64,000 nucleotides of DNA from Sinorhizobium medicae (lineage in GTDB: Bacteria; Pseudomonadota; Alphaproteobacteria; Rhizobiales; Rhizobiaceae), in NCBI RefSeq assembly GCF_007827695.1, contig NZ_VITA01000007.1, positions 248,001 through 312,000 on the forward strand, read 5' to 3'. Shown here piece by piece: positions 44,331 through 54,148 of the stretch. The notes beneath the pieces are model-generated. The model made no database searches and was not told the DNA's origin. It was given only the letters and a program-made list of their open reading frames with translations. The stretch's first letter is position 1; each line of letters begins with the position of its first letter. The translations under genes were made by a program, and so were the position numbers.

Positions 44331-44909
44331 ATGAACGATGTGACCGAACCGGTTTCCGCGACGCTGGTCGAAAGGGCCAAGCGCGCCCTCGGTAAGCGCA
44401 ATCTCGTTTTCATAGGCCTCATGGGGGCAGGTAAATCGGCAATCGGGCGTCTGACCGCGCAGGCGCTTGGCGTCCCCTTCGTCGATTCCGACCACGAGAT
44501 AGCGCGCGTCTCGCGCATGACGATCAGCGATCTCTTCGCGACCTACGGCGAGGAAGAATTCCGGGCGCTCGAGGCTCGCGTGCTGAAGCGCCTGCTCAGG
44601 TCGGGTCCTCGGGTGGTGTCGACCGGCGGCGGCGCCTATATCAACGAACGCTCGCGGCGGCATATCAAAAGGGGCGGCCTGACGGTCTGGCTCAATGCCG
44701 AGCTCGACGTTCTCTGGGAGCGGGTGAACAAACGCGACACCCGGCCGCTTCTGAAGACCGAGAACCCGAAGCAGACGCTCGAAAACCTGATGCGCGCGCG
44801 CTATCCGATCTATGCCGAGGCGGATCTGACGGTCCTTTCGCGCGATGTGAAAAAAGAAGCGATGGTCGAGGAGGTTCTCGCCGCCATCGCCGATCACCAG
44901 AAAGCATGA
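44331..44909 (+). CDS. aroK: Shikimate kinase AroK
   Basis: The 192-residue enzyme has the P-loop GLMGAGKSAIG, the shikimate-binding VDSDHEIAR and FRALEARVL, GGGAY and the lid RDTRPLL. It phosphorylates shikimate at O3 with ATP, the fifth step of aromatic amino-acid synthesis. Its stop overlaps the aroB start (TGA inside ATGA), and the pair aroKB is standard in proteobacteria. Confidence 0.96.
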   Translation: MNDVTEPVSATLVERAKRALGKRNLVFIGLMGAGKSAIGRLTAQALGVPFVDSDHEIARVSRMTISDLFATYGEEEFRALEARVLKRLLRSGPRVVSTGGGAYINERSRRHIKRGGLTVWLNAELDVLWERVNKRDTRPLLKTENPKQTLENLMRARYPIYAEADLTVLSRDVKKEAMVEEVLAAIADHQKA

Positions 44910-46048
44910 AACCCATGACCAGCGATGTGATGCCAGCCGCCGAGCGTAAGGTCCGCGTCGATCTTGCGGAGCGTTCCTACGATATCCTCATCGGCCCCGG
45001 CCTGATCGCCGCCGCGGGCGGGGAGATCGCCTCGCGGCTCAAGGGCCGGAAGATGGCGGTCATCACCGACGAGAATGTTGCGCCGCGCTATCTCGAACCG
45101 TTGATGGCGAGCCTTGCGGGAAGCGGCATGGATCCGGTCTCCCTGATTCTGCCGGCGGGTGAGAAGACCAAGAGCTTCGAGCACCTGATCCCGGTTTGCG
45201 AAGCGGTCCTGGGTGCCAGAATAGAGCGTAACGACGCGGTGATCGCGCTCGGTGGCGGCGTGATCGGCGATCTCACCGGCTTCGCCGCTGGTATCGTCCG
45301 CCGCGGCTCTCGCTTCATCCAGATCCCGACATCGCTGCTGGCGCAGGTCGATTCCTCCGTCGGCGGCAAGACCGGCATCAATTCGCCGCACGGCAAAAAC
45401 CTGATCGGCGTTTTCCACCAGCCGGACCTCGTTCTCGCCGACACCGCCGCGCTCGACACGCTCAGCCCGCGCGAATTCCGTGCAGGCTATGCCGAGGTCG
45501 TGAAATACGGCCTGATCGACAAGCCGGATTTCTTCGAATGGCTTGAGCAGAACTGGCAGGCCGTGTTTGCCGGCGGACCCGCCCGGATCGAGGCGATCGC
45601 CGTCAGCTGCCAGGCGAAAGCCGACGTCGTCGCCGCGGATGAGCGCGAAAACGGGCTGCGTGCGCTGCTCAATCTCGGCCACACCTTCGGTCATGCCCTG
45701 GAAGCCGCCACCGGATACGACAGCAAACGGCTGGTGCACGGGGAGGGCGTTGCGATCGGTATGGTTCTGGCGCACGAGTTCTCGGCCCGGATGAACATTG
45801 CGAGTCCCGACGATGCGCGGCGCGTGGAAATGCATCTGAAGACGGTCGGCCTCCCGACACGCATGGCCGACATTCCCGGTATGTTGCCGCCCGCCGATCG
45901 ACTGCTGGAGGCGATCGCCCAGGACAAGAAGGTAAAGGGAGGCAAGTTCACCTTCATTCTCACCAGGGGCATCGGACAGTCCTTCATCGCGGATGACGTG
46001 CCCTCCTCGGAGGTCCTAAGCTTTCTTGAGGAAAGGATCCCGCGATGA
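44906..46048 (+). CDS. aroB: 3-Dehydroquinate synthase AroB
   Basis: The 380-residue enzyme has NAD-binding GGGVIGDLTGFAA, the substrate/metal region PTSLLAQVDSSVGGKTGIN and metal His in NLGHTFGHALE and VHGEGVAIGM. It converts DAHP to 3-dehydroquinate. It starts within the aroK stop and its own stop overlaps the next gene start (ATGA), so all three are co-translated. Confidence 0.97.
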   Translation: MKPMTSDVMPAAERKVRVDLAERSYDILIGPGLIAAAGGEIASRLKGRKMAVITDENVAPRYLEPLMASLAGSGMDPVSLILPAGEKTKSFEHLIPVCEAVLGARIERNDAVIALGGGVIGDLTGFAAGIVRRGSRFIQIPTSLLAQVDSSVGGKTGINSPHGKNLIGVFHQPDLVLADTAALDTLSPREFRAGYAEVVKYGLIDKPDFFEWLEQNWQAVFAGGPARIEAIAVSCQAKADVVAADERENGLRALLNLGHTFGHALEAATGYDSKRLVHGEGVAIGMVLAHEFSARMNIASPDDARRVEMHLKTVGLPTRMADIPGMLPPADRLLEAIAQDKKVKGGKFTFILTRGIGQSFIADDVPSSEVLSFLEERIPR

Positions 46049-47349
46049 CCGATGTTATCCTTGCCTTTCTGGCCGACTACTGGCTGTCGCTGCTTTCCGT
46101 TATCTGCCTTCTCGTCATTTCGGCGTTTTTTTCCGGTTCGGAGACCGCACTGACCGCGGCTTCGCGCTCGCGCATGCACACGCTGGAAAACAACGGTGAC
46201 GAGCGTGCCGGTATCGTCAACAATTTGATCGAGCGGCGCGACCGTCTGATCGGGACGCTGCTCATCGGCAATAATCTCGTCAACATTCTCGCTTCGTCGT
46301 TGACGACGAGCCTTCTGATCGGCCTCTTCGGCGATTCCGGCGTGGCGATCGCCACCGTCGCCATGACGGTCCTGCTCGTCATCTTCTCCGAGGTGCTGCC
46401 AAAAAGCTGGGCGATCGCATCGCCGGATCGGTTCGCGCTGGCGGTTGCGCCTCTGGTCCGTCCCTTCGTTGTCGTCGTCGGACCGATATCCTCCCTCGTC
46501 AACGCGATCGTTCGCCGCATCCTGCACCTCTTCGGCGTCAACCTTTCATCCGACCTGCCGATGCTGTCGGCGCATGAAGAACTGCGCGGTGCCGTCAACC
46601 TGCTTCATCGGGAGGGATCGGTCATCAAGGCGGACCGCGACCGGCTGGGCGGAGTGCTCGATCTCGGCGAACTCGAGGTTTCCGACATCATGATCCATCG
46701 CACCTCCATGCGGGCGATCAACGCGGATGATCCGCCCGAGACCTGCGTGCGCGAAATCCTCGAAAGTCCGTTTACGCGCCTGCCATTGTGGCGCGGATCC
46801 GCCGACAACATCATCGGCGTCGTCCATTCCAAAGATCTGCTCCGGGCGCTGGCCGAACCGAATGTGGAACCTGAGACGCTCGATATCGTCAAGATCGCGC
46901 AAAAGCCGTGGTTCGTTCCGGACTCGACCAATCTCAAGGACCAGCTCAATGCGTTCCTTCGCCGCAAGCTGCATCTTGCCATCGTCGTCGACGAATATGG
47001 TCAGGTGCAGGGGCTTGTCACGCTGGAGGATATTCTCGAGGAGATTGTCGGCGACATTGCCGACGAGCACGACATCGACATTCAAGGCGTGCGTCAGGAA
47101 GCCGACGGATCGATCGTGGTCGATGGTTCCGTGCCGATCCGCGATCTCAATCGCGCGCTCGATTGGTCATTGCCGGACGAAGAGGCGACGACGGTTGCCG
47201 GCCTCGTGATCCATGAATCCAAGAGCATTCCGGAAGAGCGGCAGGCTTTCACGTTCTACGGCAAGCGCTTCACCGTGATGAAGCGGGTTAAAAACCGGAT
47301 CACCAAATTGCGAATCCGCGCCGCCGAGGACGAGGGGCAGGTCGGTTAG
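46045..47349 (+). CDS. CNNM/CorC-type transporter with CBS pair (HlyC/CorC family)
   Basis: The 434-residue protein has a CNNM (DUF21) membrane domain with three to four helices (VICLLVISAFFSGSETALTA), a CBS pair (MIHRTSMRAINADDPPE; LAIVVDEYGQVQGLVTLED) and a C-terminal CorC_HlyC domain. Family members move or regulate Mg2+ (or Na+) and were once called haemolysin-like. The unusual coupling to aroB by a 4-base overlap is common in Rhizobiales gene order; function in aromatic synthesis is not implied. Confidence 0.92.
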   Translation: MTDVILAFLADYWLSLLSVICLLVISAFFSGSETALTAASRSRMHTLENNGDERAGIVNNLIERRDRLIGTLLIGNNLVNILASSLTTSLLIGLFGDSGVAIATVAMTVLLVIFSEVLPKSWAIASPDRFALAVAPLVRPFVVVVGPISSLVNAIVRRILHLFGVNLSSDLPMLSAHEELRGAVNLLHREGSVIKADRDRLGGVLDLGELEVSDIMIHRTSMRAINADDPPETCVREILESPFTRLPLWRGSADNIIGVVHSKDLLRALAEPNVEPETLDIVKIAQKPWFVPDSTNLKDQLNAFLRRKLHLAIVVDEYGQVQGLVTLEDILEEIVGDIADEHDIDIQGVRQEADGSIVVDGSVPIRDLNRALDWSLPDEEATTVAGLVIHESKSIPEERQAFTFYGKRFTVMKRVKNRITKLRIRAAEDEGQVG

Positions 47350-47370
47350 CTTGCCAGCGCGTTGGTTCAC

Positions 47371-47652
47371 TCACCAGCGCGTCGGCTCGCCGGGCGCAGC
47401 CGGTTCCACTGCCAGGGCATGAAGACCGGCATCGAGTTCCGGTTTCAACAGGTCGTTGATGGCGCGGTGGCGCGCCACACGACTCATGCCGGCGAAGGCG
47501 CTCGCAACGATGCGGATGCGCATATGCGTCTCGCCGCCGCCGTCGAACCCCGGCTGATGCCCGGCATGCTGATGACTCTCATTGATCACCATCAGCCGCT
47601 CGGGATGGAAGGCTTCCGTAAGCTTGTCTTCGATATGGCGTCGCAGCGACAT
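47371..47652 (-). CDS. BolA-family protein
   Basis: The 93-residue protein contains the BolA pattern LTEAFHPERLMVINESHQHA, ETHMRIRIVASAFAGMSRVARHR and a C-terminal His region. BolA proteins bind [2Fe-2S] glutaredoxins and influence shape, iron handling and stress. It is divergent from the J-domain gene, as in many alphaproteobacteria, and converges with the CorC-type gene. Confidence 0.93.
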   Translation of the reverse strand: MSLRRHIEDKLTEAFHPERLMVINESHQHAGHQPGFDGGGETHMRIRIVASAFAGMSRVARHRAINDLLKPELDAGLHALAVEPAAPGEPTRW

Positions 47653-47801
47653 ATTTTCAGCCCCATCTTCCTGTTTTGCTGCACGGGATAGAACGGGACG
47701 GCGGCGCTACCCCAAACGATGCAAAATGCCCGCACAAAGCCAGCAACATTCCGCTTTGTCAATTCTTGTTGTGGCCCTCTGCAAACCCCATAATGTGCGT
47801 C

Positions 47802-48428
47802 ATGAAGCTCGATTCTAAATATTTCGACCGCATCCGGACGCGCCCCCGGGGCCAAGCGCGCGTGGAGCCGTCTGCGCCGCTATGCCAGTGGGATGGATGC
47901 GACGAGACGGCAGTCCATCGGGCGCCCGTGGGACGCAATGCCGAGGGCGAGTATTTCATGTTCTGTTTCGAGCATGTGAAGGCATACAACAAAGGCTATA
48001 ATTATTTCTCCGGCCTTTCGGACACCGAGATCGCCCGCTACCAGAAGGAAGCGGTCACCGGACACCGTCCGACCTGGACGGTGGGCGTCAACAAGAATGC
48101 GCGTAACGCTCCGACACAGTCGCAGACGCGCTCCGGCACGGCCGGCGCGCAGGCGCGCATGCGCGATCCCTTCGGCTTTTTCAACGAGGCACGGGCCCGC
48201 CAGGCACGGCACGAGCCGCGCATGCGGAAGTTGAAGACGCTCGAGGCCAAGGCTTTCGAGACGCTGGGGCTTGCAGCCTCGGCGACCTCGGCCGACATAA
48301 AGGCGGCCTATAAGGAGCTCGTGAAGAAGCACCATCCCGACGCGAATGGCGGAGACAGGGGATCGGAAGACCGCTTTCGGGCGGTGATTCAAGCCTATCA
48401 ATTGTTAAAACAGGCTGGTTTCTGCTAA
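47802..48428 (+). CDS. J-domain (DnaJ-like) protein
   Basis: The 208-residue protein has a novel-looking N-terminal region with Cys/His (CQWDGCDETAVHRAP, FCFEHVKAYN, a possible zinc site) and a C-terminal J domain (AFETLGLAASATSADIKAAY, HPD motif in KKHHPDANGGD). It would stimulate an Hsp70 partner, but lacks the G/F and zinc regions of DnaJ. ATG 47802 is chosen since family members begin with MKLDSKYF-like sequences. It is 75 bases ahead of cobS, as in related genomes. Confidence 0.9.
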   Translation: MKLDSKYFDRIRTRPRGQARVEPSAPLCQWDGCDETAVHRAPVGRNAEGEYFMFCFEHVKAYNKGYNYFSGLSDTEIARYQKEAVTGHRPTWTVGVNKNARNAPTQSQTRSGTAGAQARMRDPFGFFNEARARQARHEPRMRKLKTLEAKAFETLGLAASATSADIKAAYKELVKKHHPDANGGDRGSEDRFRAVIQAYQLLKQAGFC

Positions 48429-48503
48429 CAACGCGGATTATGACAGAAGCACAGTTTGCAGGCGAATGCGCGGGTGCCGTCCGGCGGCCGCTCTGGAGTT
48501 ATG

Positions 48504-49499
48504 ATGAGCAAGATTGACCTCGACATTTCCAACCTTCCCGACACGACCGTCTCGGTCCGGGAGGTTTTCGGCATCGACACCGATTTGCGCGTTCCGGCCT
48601 ATTCGAAGGGCGATGCGTATGTACCCGATATCGATCAGGACTATCTCTTCGACCGTGATACGACGCTCGCCATTCTTGCCGGCTTCGCCCACAACCGGCG
48701 CGTGATGGTCTCGGGCTACCATGGCACCGGTAAATCGACCCATATCGAGCAGGTAGCGGCGCGTCTCAACTGGCCATGCGTGCGCGTCAATCTCGACAGT
48801 CATGTGAGCCGCATCGATCTCGTCGGAAAGGACGCCATCGTCGTCAAGGACGGGCTTCAGGTCACCGAGTTCAAGGACGGGATACTGCCCTGGGCCTATC
48901 AACACAATGTCGCGCTCGTCTTCGACGAATATGATGCCGGCCGCCCGGACGTGATGTTCGTCATTCAGCGCGTGCTCGAGGCCTCCGGCCGCCTGACGCT
49001 GCTCGACCAGAGCCGCGTCATCCGTCCGCATCCGGCCTTCCGTCTGTTTGCGACCGCCAATACCGTCGGCCTCGGCGACACGACCGGTCTCTATCACGGT
49101 ACCCAGCAGATCAACCAGGCCCAGATGGACCGCTGGTCGATCGTGACGACGCTCAACTATTTGCCGCACGACAAGGAAGTCGACATCGTTGCCGCCAAGG
49201 TCAAGGGTTTCACTGCCGACAAGGGGCGCGAGACCGTGTCGAAGATGGTTCGTGTGGCCGACCTGACGCGTGCCGCCTTCATCAATGGCGACCTGTCGAC
49301 GGTCATGAGCCCTCGTACCGTCATCACCTGGGCCGAAAATGCCTATATCTTCGGCGACATCGCCTTCGCCTTCCGCGTGACGTTCCTCAACAAGTGCGAC
49401 GAACTGGAGCGGGCGCTGGTCGCCGAGCATTATCAGCGCGCTTTCGGCGTCGAACTCAAGGAGAGCGCTGCCAATATCGTGCTGGAAGCGACCGCCTGA
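48504..49499 (+). CDS. cobS: Aerobic cobaltochelatase subunit CobS
   Basis: The 331-residue AAA+ ATPase has Walker [10 protein letters not shown], Walker [10 protein letters not shown] and sensor region [11 protein letters not shown]. With CobT and CobN it inserts cobalt into hydrogenobyrinate a,c-diamide during aerobic B12 synthesis. GGAG is five bases before ATG 48504 (48501 is possible). It is followed after 139 bases by cobT. CobN is not in the window. Confidence 0.96.
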   Translation: MSKIDLDISNLPDTTVSVREVFGIDTDLRVPAYSKGDAYVPDIDQDYLFDRDTTLAILAGFAHNRRVMVSGYHGTGKSTHIEQVAARLNWPCVRVNLDSHVSRIDLVGKDAIVVKDGLQVTEFKDGILPWAYQHNVALVFDEYDAGRPDVMFVIQRVLEASGRLTLLDQSRVIRPHPAFRLFATANTVGLGDTTGLYHGTQQINQAQMDRWSIVTTLNYLPHDKEVDIVAAKVKGFTADKGRETVSKMVRVADLTRAAFINGDLSTVMSPRTVITWAENAYIFGDIAFAFRVTFLNKCDELERALVAEHYQRAFGVELKESAANIVLEATA

Positions 49500-49638
49500 G
49501 CCTTCAAGCGCCGGTTTCCGTGAGAAGCCGGACTGCTTCCCTGGAGCGGGAGGGATTGTTTTTTATGCAGATTCCGCTCCTATCATTATAGTCGATGTGC
49601 TCGGATAGCGTCCGAATCCGGCTGGAGAAGGAATTGCA

Positions 49639-51534
49639 GTGAGTTCGAATTCCAAGGCGAAACCGAATACGAGGGAAAACGCCGCCGAACCGTTCAAGCG
49701 GGCGCTCTCCGGCTGCGTCAGGTCCATCGCCGGCGATGCGGAGCTTGAGGTCGCTTTTGCCAATGAGCGGCCGGGAATGACAGCCGAGCGCATTCGGCTG
49801 CCGGAACTCTCCAAACGCCCGACCCGTCAGGAGCTGGCAGTGGCGCGGGGCCTTGGCGATTCCATGGCGCTGCGCAAGGCCTGCCACGATGCTCGAGTCC
49901 ATGCGACGATGTCGCCGCAGGGGGCGGACGCCCGAGCGATCTTCGATGCGGTCGAGCAGGCGCGCGTCGAGGCGATCGGCGCTCTCAGGATGCCGGGTGT
50001 GGCCGACAATCTCTCCTCCATGCTCCAGGAGAAATACGCCAAGGCGAATTTCTCGGCAATCAATGCCCAGGCGGATGCGCCGCTCGAGGAGGCGGTGGCG
50101 CTGCTCGTGCGCGAGAAGCTGACCGGCGAGAAGCCGCCGGAATCGGCCGGCCAGGTCCTCGACCTCTGGCGTGAGTTCATTGAGCAGAAGGCCGGCAGCG
50201 ACATGCGCAACCTTGCCGGTACGGTCAACGATCAGCAGGCTTTTGCCCGCGTCGTGCGCGACATGCTGTCTTCGATGGACGTTGCCGAGAAATACGGCGA
50301 CGACGATAGCGAGCCGGACGAACAGGAGAGCGAGACCGACGAGGACCAGCCGCGCAGTCAGGAGCAGGACGAAAACGCCAGCGACGAAGAGCAGGGCTCC
50401 GATGCCGCCCCTGCCGAGGAAAACCAGTCTGCCGAGGAGCAGATGGAAGATGGCGAAATGGACGGCGCGGAAATTTCCGACGACGACCTTCAGGACGAAG
50501 GCGACGAGGACAGCGAAACGCCGGGCGAGGTCAAGCGGCCGAACCATCCCTTCGCGGATTTCAACGAGAAGGTGGATTATTCCGTCTATACCCGGGATTT
50601 CGACGAAACGATTGCCTCGGAAGAGCTCTGCGACGAGGCGGAGCTCGACAGGCTGCGCGCTTTTCTCGACAAGCAGCTCGCCCATCTGCAGGGTGCAGTG
50701 GGGCGCCTCGCCAATCGCCTGCAGCGCCGCCTGATGGCGCAGCAGAACCGGTCCTGGGAGTTCGATCTCGAGGAGGGGTATCTCGACACGGCCCGGCTGC
50801 AGCGCATCATCATCGATCCTATGCAGCCGCTTTCCTTCAAGAGGGAGAAGGATACCAATTTCCGCGACACGGTCGTCACGCTGCTGATAGACAATTCCGG
50901 CTCCATGCGCGGGCGTCCGATCACGGTAGCAGCCACCTGCGCCGACATTCTTGCGCGAACGCTCGAGCGTTGCGGCGTGAAGGTCGAAATCCTCGGATTC
51001 ACGACAAAGGCCTGGAAGGGCGGACAGTCGCGCGAGAAATGGCTTGCCGGCGGCAAGCCCCAGTCGCCGGGCCGCCTCAACGACCTCAGGCACATCATCT
51101 ATAAGTCCGCTGACGCGCCATGGCGCCGCGCACGGCGCAATCTCGGTCTGATGATGCGCGAGGGACTGCTCAAGGAGAACATCGACGGCGAGGCGCTGAT
51201 GTGGGCGCATGACCGGCTCCTGGCACGGTCCGAGCAAAGACGCATTCTCATGATGATCTCGGATGGCGCGCCGGTCGACGATTCGACCCTTTCGGTGAAC
51301 CCCGGAAATTACCTCGAACGCCATCTGCGCGCCGTTATCGAGCAGATCGAAACGCGCTCTCCGGTCGAGTTGCTTGCGATCGGCATCGGGCACGACGTCA
51401 CACGCTATTATCGCCGCGCCGTGACGATCGTCGATGCGGACGAACTCGCGGGAGCGATGACGGAGCAGCTTGCAGCCCTCTTCGAGGACGAGAGTACGCG
51501 CCGCCGCCCGGGCGGGGCGCGTCGAGCCGGTTAA
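49639..51534 (+). CDS. cobT: Aerobic cobaltochelatase subunit CobT
   Basis: The 631-residue protein has an N-terminal helical region, a long acidic stretch (residues ~215-300, rich in Asp, Glu and Gln) and a C-terminal von Willebrand A domain with a MIDAS motif DNSGSMRG. CobS and CobT form the two-tiered ring that drives CobN. GTG at 49639 begins SSNSKAKPN and matches family length. The phytase-like gene begins shortly after its stop. Confidence 0.96.
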   Translation: MSSNSKAKPNTRENAAEPFKRALSGCVRSIAGDAELEVAFANERPGMTAERIRLPELSKRPTRQELAVARGLGDSMALRKACHDARVHATMSPQGADARAIFDAVEQARVEAIGALRMPGVADNLSSMLQEKYAKANFSAINAQADAPLEEAVALLVREKLTGEKPPESAGQVLDLWREFIEQKAGSDMRNLAGTVNDQQAFARVVRDMLSSMDVAEKYGDDDSEPDEQESETDEDQPRSQEQDENASDEEQGSDAAPAEENQSAEEQMEDGEMDGAEISDDDLQDEGDEDSETPGEVKRPNHPFADFNEKVDYSVYTRDFDETIASEELCDEAELDRLRAFLDKQLAHLQGAVGRLANRLQRRLMAQQNRSWEFDLEEGYLDTARLQRIIIDPMQPLSFKREKDTNFRDTVVTLLIDNSGSMRGRPITVAATCADILARTLERCGVKVEILGFTTKAWKGGQSREKWLAGGKPQSPGRLNDLRHIIYKSADAPWRRARRNLGLMMREGLLKENIDGEALMWAHDRLLARSEQRRILMMISDGAPVDDSTLSVNPGNYLERHLRAVIEQIETRSPVELLAIGIGHDVTRYYRRAVTIVDADELAGAMTEQLAALFEDESTRRRPGGARRAG

Positions 51535-51616
51535 TCAAGCCGGCCGCGCCGGATTCCCCCTCGACGGGTGCCGCTCCGGTCCGGCAGCGGCTGCCCCGCG
51601 TAAGGTCATTGCTCAG

Positions 51617-52609
51617 ATGTTCTGCCGACATTTCGCCGTGTTATTCATGCTGATCTCGGCCGCGGCCGCGCGCGCGGAGCCGGCGCGCGAGATCGTTCCG
51701 GTCAAGAGCCGGCAAATATCGCAATTCAGGGTCGGGTCCAACGAGAGGCTGTTCGGCGCCCTCGAGTTCATCGGCGGCATCGAGATGACGTCGGCCAATC
51801 CATTGTTCGGCGCGCTCTCGGCAATCCGATTCCTGCCCGACGGTCAATCCTTCGTCGCAGTCATGGATACGGGTCACTGGGTCAAGGGAGCCGTCATCCG
51901 CGACGATGCCGGCGGGCTCGAGGGGCTAACCGATCTGACGGTCACATCGATAACCGATGCGAACGGCGAAGCCCAGCTCGAGAAATGGCGGGTCGATTCC
52001 GAGGGGCTGGCTTTGCGAGAGGGGCAGGCGATCGTCAGCTTCGAGCAGTCGCCGCGCATCGAGGTCTATCCCTATCCGGGGTTTGCCGAAGCGAAGCCGG
52101 TCGGCCAGATGGCTCTGCCGTTTCCTGTTGAGGAATTGCGCAGCAATGGCGGCATCGAGACCATTGCGATAGCGCCGAAGGACGGCGCTTTGCGCGGCGC
52201 CGCCGTGATCGTATCCGAGCGCAGTGTCGACAGGTCTGACAATCTCTTCGCGGGGATACTGGAGGGGCCGATGAAGGGCGCCTTCGCGGTCGTGCGTGCG
52301 GATCCCTATGCCGTGACTGACGGGGCTTTCCTGCCGGACGGCGACCTGCTCCTCCTCGAACGCCGTTTCAATTTCGCCTCGGGTCTCGGCATGCGCATCC
52401 GCCGTATCGCTGGAGCCGACATCCGTCCGGGCGCAGTCGTCGACGGTGACGTGATGCTCGAGGCCGATATGGGCTATCAGATCGACAATATGGAAGCGCT
52501 CGACGTCATCGCCCTGCCTGATGGCGAGATCCGGATTGTCGTCGTTTCCGACGATAACCACTCCATTCTCGAGCGGAACCTGATGCTCGAATTCCGGCTC
52601 GTCAAATGA
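51617..52609 (+). CDS. Exported esterase-like activity of phytase-family protein
   Basis: The 330-residue protein has a signal peptide (FAVLFMLISAAAARA) and a six-bladed beta-propeller pattern of the phytase/esterase-like family (LSAIRFLPDGQSFVAVMDTG, GLTDLTVTSITDANGEA, DNMEALDVIALPDGEIRI). Activity of such proteins is poorly defined. It follows cobT with 82 bases between stop and ATG 51617. Confidence 0.85.
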   Translation: MFCRHFAVLFMLISAAAARAEPAREIVPVKSRQISQFRVGSNERLFGALEFIGGIEMTSANPLFGALSAIRFLPDGQSFVAVMDTGHWVKGAVIRDDAGGLEGLTDLTVTSITDANGEAQLEKWRVDSEGLALREGQAIVSFEQSPRIEVYPYPGFAEAKPVGQMALPFPVEELRSNGGIETIAIAPKDGALRGAAVIVSERSVDRSDNLFAGILEGPMKGAFAVVRADPYAVTDGAFLPDGDLLLLERRFNFASGLGMRIRRIAGADIRPGAVVDGDVMLEADMGYQIDNMEALDVIALPDGEIRIVVVSDDNHSILERNLMLEFRLVK

Positions 52610-52655
52610 AACGGGGCCGGATGGCCCGTAAAGACGCTTTTCAGTCGACGTTCTT

Positions 52656-53294
52656 TCAGGCCGTGGCCTTTGCTGCGGGCATGGGTTTAACGACGCTCAT
52701 CAGCGCGCCATAGGGAAGCAGCAGGACGATACCGCAGACAATCTTGACCGCGAGATCGCCAAGCGCCCAGGAGATCCAGCGCGGTGCATCGACGCTGAGC
52801 AGACCCAGCACCGGAGCGGCTTCCAGCGCGAAACCGTCATTCGGACCGAAGAAGACGAAGAACGGCGCAAAGGCGAAGGAAAAGAACATCGCCGTGTCGA
52901 GGCCCGAGCCGATGAGCGAACCCGCGAGCGGCGCATGCCACCAGGTCTGGCGCCGAAGCCTGTTGAAGATAGAGATGTCCAGGAGCTGCCCAAGCAGAAA
53001 AGCCGAACCGGAGGCGATGGCGATACGCGGCGTTGCAGCAAGGACGGAGAGCAGGACGGCGACCGCGAAGCCGGCTACAACGACGCGTCGCGCGATCCTG
53101 GGTCCGAACTGGCGATTCGTCAGGTCGGTGACGAGGAATGCGAAGGGATAACTGAAGGCGCCCCAGGTCAGGAGATCGCCCAGTTGCATGCCGGCGATGG
53201 AGCCGGGGAGCGGATATTGAACGAGGAAGTTCGATGCCACGACCACCAGGGTCATCAGCGCCACATAGAGGTAGAACATACGGTTGATCAGCAT
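52656..53294 (-). CDS. Queuosine-precursor transporter (YhhQ/VUT family)
   Basis: The 212-residue membrane protein has about six helices (LYVALMTLVVVASNFLVQY, LTWGAFSYPFAFLVTDLTNR) and the conserved segment GSLIGSGLDTAMFFSFAF. Family members import preQ0/preQ1, the precursors of the modified tRNA base queuosine. The leader of its mRNA folds like a preQ1-I riboswitch (53291-53320), which fits this role. AGGA seven bases before ATG 53294 is the ribosome site. Confidence 0.9.
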   Translation of the reverse strand: MLINRMFYLYVALMTLVVVASNFLVQYPLPGSIAGMQLGDLLTWGAFSYPFAFLVTDLTNRQFGPRIARRVVVAGFAVAVLLSVLAATPRIAIASGSAFLLGQLLDISIFNRLRRQTWWHAPLAGSLIGSGLDTAMFFSFAFAPFFVFFGPNDGFALEAAPVLGLLSVDAPRWISWALGDLAVKIVCGIVLLLPYGALMSVVKPMPAAKATA

Positions 53295-53320
53295 TTTTTT
53301 ATCCTGGGTTATGCCACCAG
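53291..53320 (-). promoter_or_regulatory. preQ1-I-like riboswitch overlapping the transporter start codon
   Basis: On the mRNA strand a P1 stem CTGG/CCAG encloses loop TGGCATAAC, followed by an A-rich tail. Loop bases GCA can pair with TGC of the tail, forming the second helix of an H-type pseudoknot. The layout (U after P1, C at the loop end, A-rich L3) parallels the preQ1-I aptamer known from Thermoanaerobacter. The pseudoknot would include the start codon (ATGC) and P1 partly covers the ribosome site AGGA, so ligand would block translation. Confidence 0.6.
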
Positions 53321-53367
53321 TTGAGGGATACGCAGGCAGTGCTTGCGCGGCGATTTGACGACACGAG

Positions 53368-53396
53368 AAAAAGGCTCGCCGGGCGAACCCGCAAGC
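53368..53396 (-). terminator. Terminator after rpmB
   Basis: On the minus strand GGCTTGCGGG pairs with CCCGGCGAGCC around a TTCG tetraloop, followed by TTTTT. It lies 34 bases past the rpmB stop and separates it from the downstream transporter gene. Confidence 0.88.
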
Positions 53397-53429
53397 CTCT
53401 TCATGGTCTACTCAGACGTACCGGCGCTA

Positions 53430-53720
53430 TCAGGCGGCTTCGGCAGCCTTCTTGACGATCTGACGACGCAGCAGGCGAGCGCGCATGCTGAGTTCGGTCT
53501 CGTCGGCCTTCAGCAGGAAGGCGTCGAGGCCGCCGCGGTGTTCGACCGAGCGGAGAGCCGCAGCGGAAACGCGCAGGCGGAAGCGCTGGCCGAGAGCATC
53601 GGAAATCAGCGTGACGTTGCACAGGTTCGGGAGGAACTTGCGCTTGGTCTTGTTGTTGGCATGGCTGACATTGTTGCCCGACTGGACGCCCTTGCCGGTC
53701 AATTCGCAACTACGGGACAT
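53430..53720 (-). CDS. rpmB: 50S ribosomal protein L28
   Basis: The 96-residue basic protein begins [20 protein letters not shown] and contains [14 protein letters not shown], both diagnostic of bacterial L28. The consensus promoter at 53814-53842 and the terminator after it make a single-gene transcript. Confidence 0.97.
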   Translation of the reverse strand: MSRSCELTGKGVQSGNNVSHANNKTKRKFLPNLCNVTLISDALGQRFRLRVSAAALRSVEHRGGLDAFLLKADETELSMRARLLRRQIVKKAAEAA

Positions 53721-54148
53721 GGTACACCTATTCTCTTATCGCCGCCGGACAATGCGGTAGCGGGCCTAGAGCCCAGGCCGCGTTCCTGTTGGCCATTATT
53801 GGAAAGTCGCGGTTCTATAGTCACAGGTGGCTCGCCAGTCAAGTCAATCCTTCGCATTCCCTGGCGAATGCGGCAGTTTCGGCTGTCTTTCCGTGTCTAG
53901 CACGGCCGTTCGGGTACGCCAGGCGCATTCCAAGAGTGCGGCCGATAGGCTATCTTTTCCATGAGGACTGCGCCAGATTTCCGGCGGGCGCAGAAATGCC
54001 GCAAACCGCCCGCATCTCAGGTGTTTGCGGCATAAATACGCTATCGTCGGAAACGTCGAGTCGCTGCAACACTGTGAACTGCTGCATGGATCCGTTTCGA
54101 GCCATTCCGGTATCGGGGACCATGCACGAGAGAATGGGGCTTTCGGGC
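53721..54148. other. Intergenic region between rpmB and the DUF3108 gene
   Basis: These 428 bases hold the rpmB promoter. The rest is open in the frame of the next gene but is not protein-like, and no other feature was seen. Confidence 0.5.
53814..53842 (-). promoter_or_regulatory. Promoter of rpmB
   Basis: On the minus strand TTGACT (53837-53842) and TATAGA (53814-53819) are separated by 17 bases, 94 bases before the rpmB start. Confidence 0.75.
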
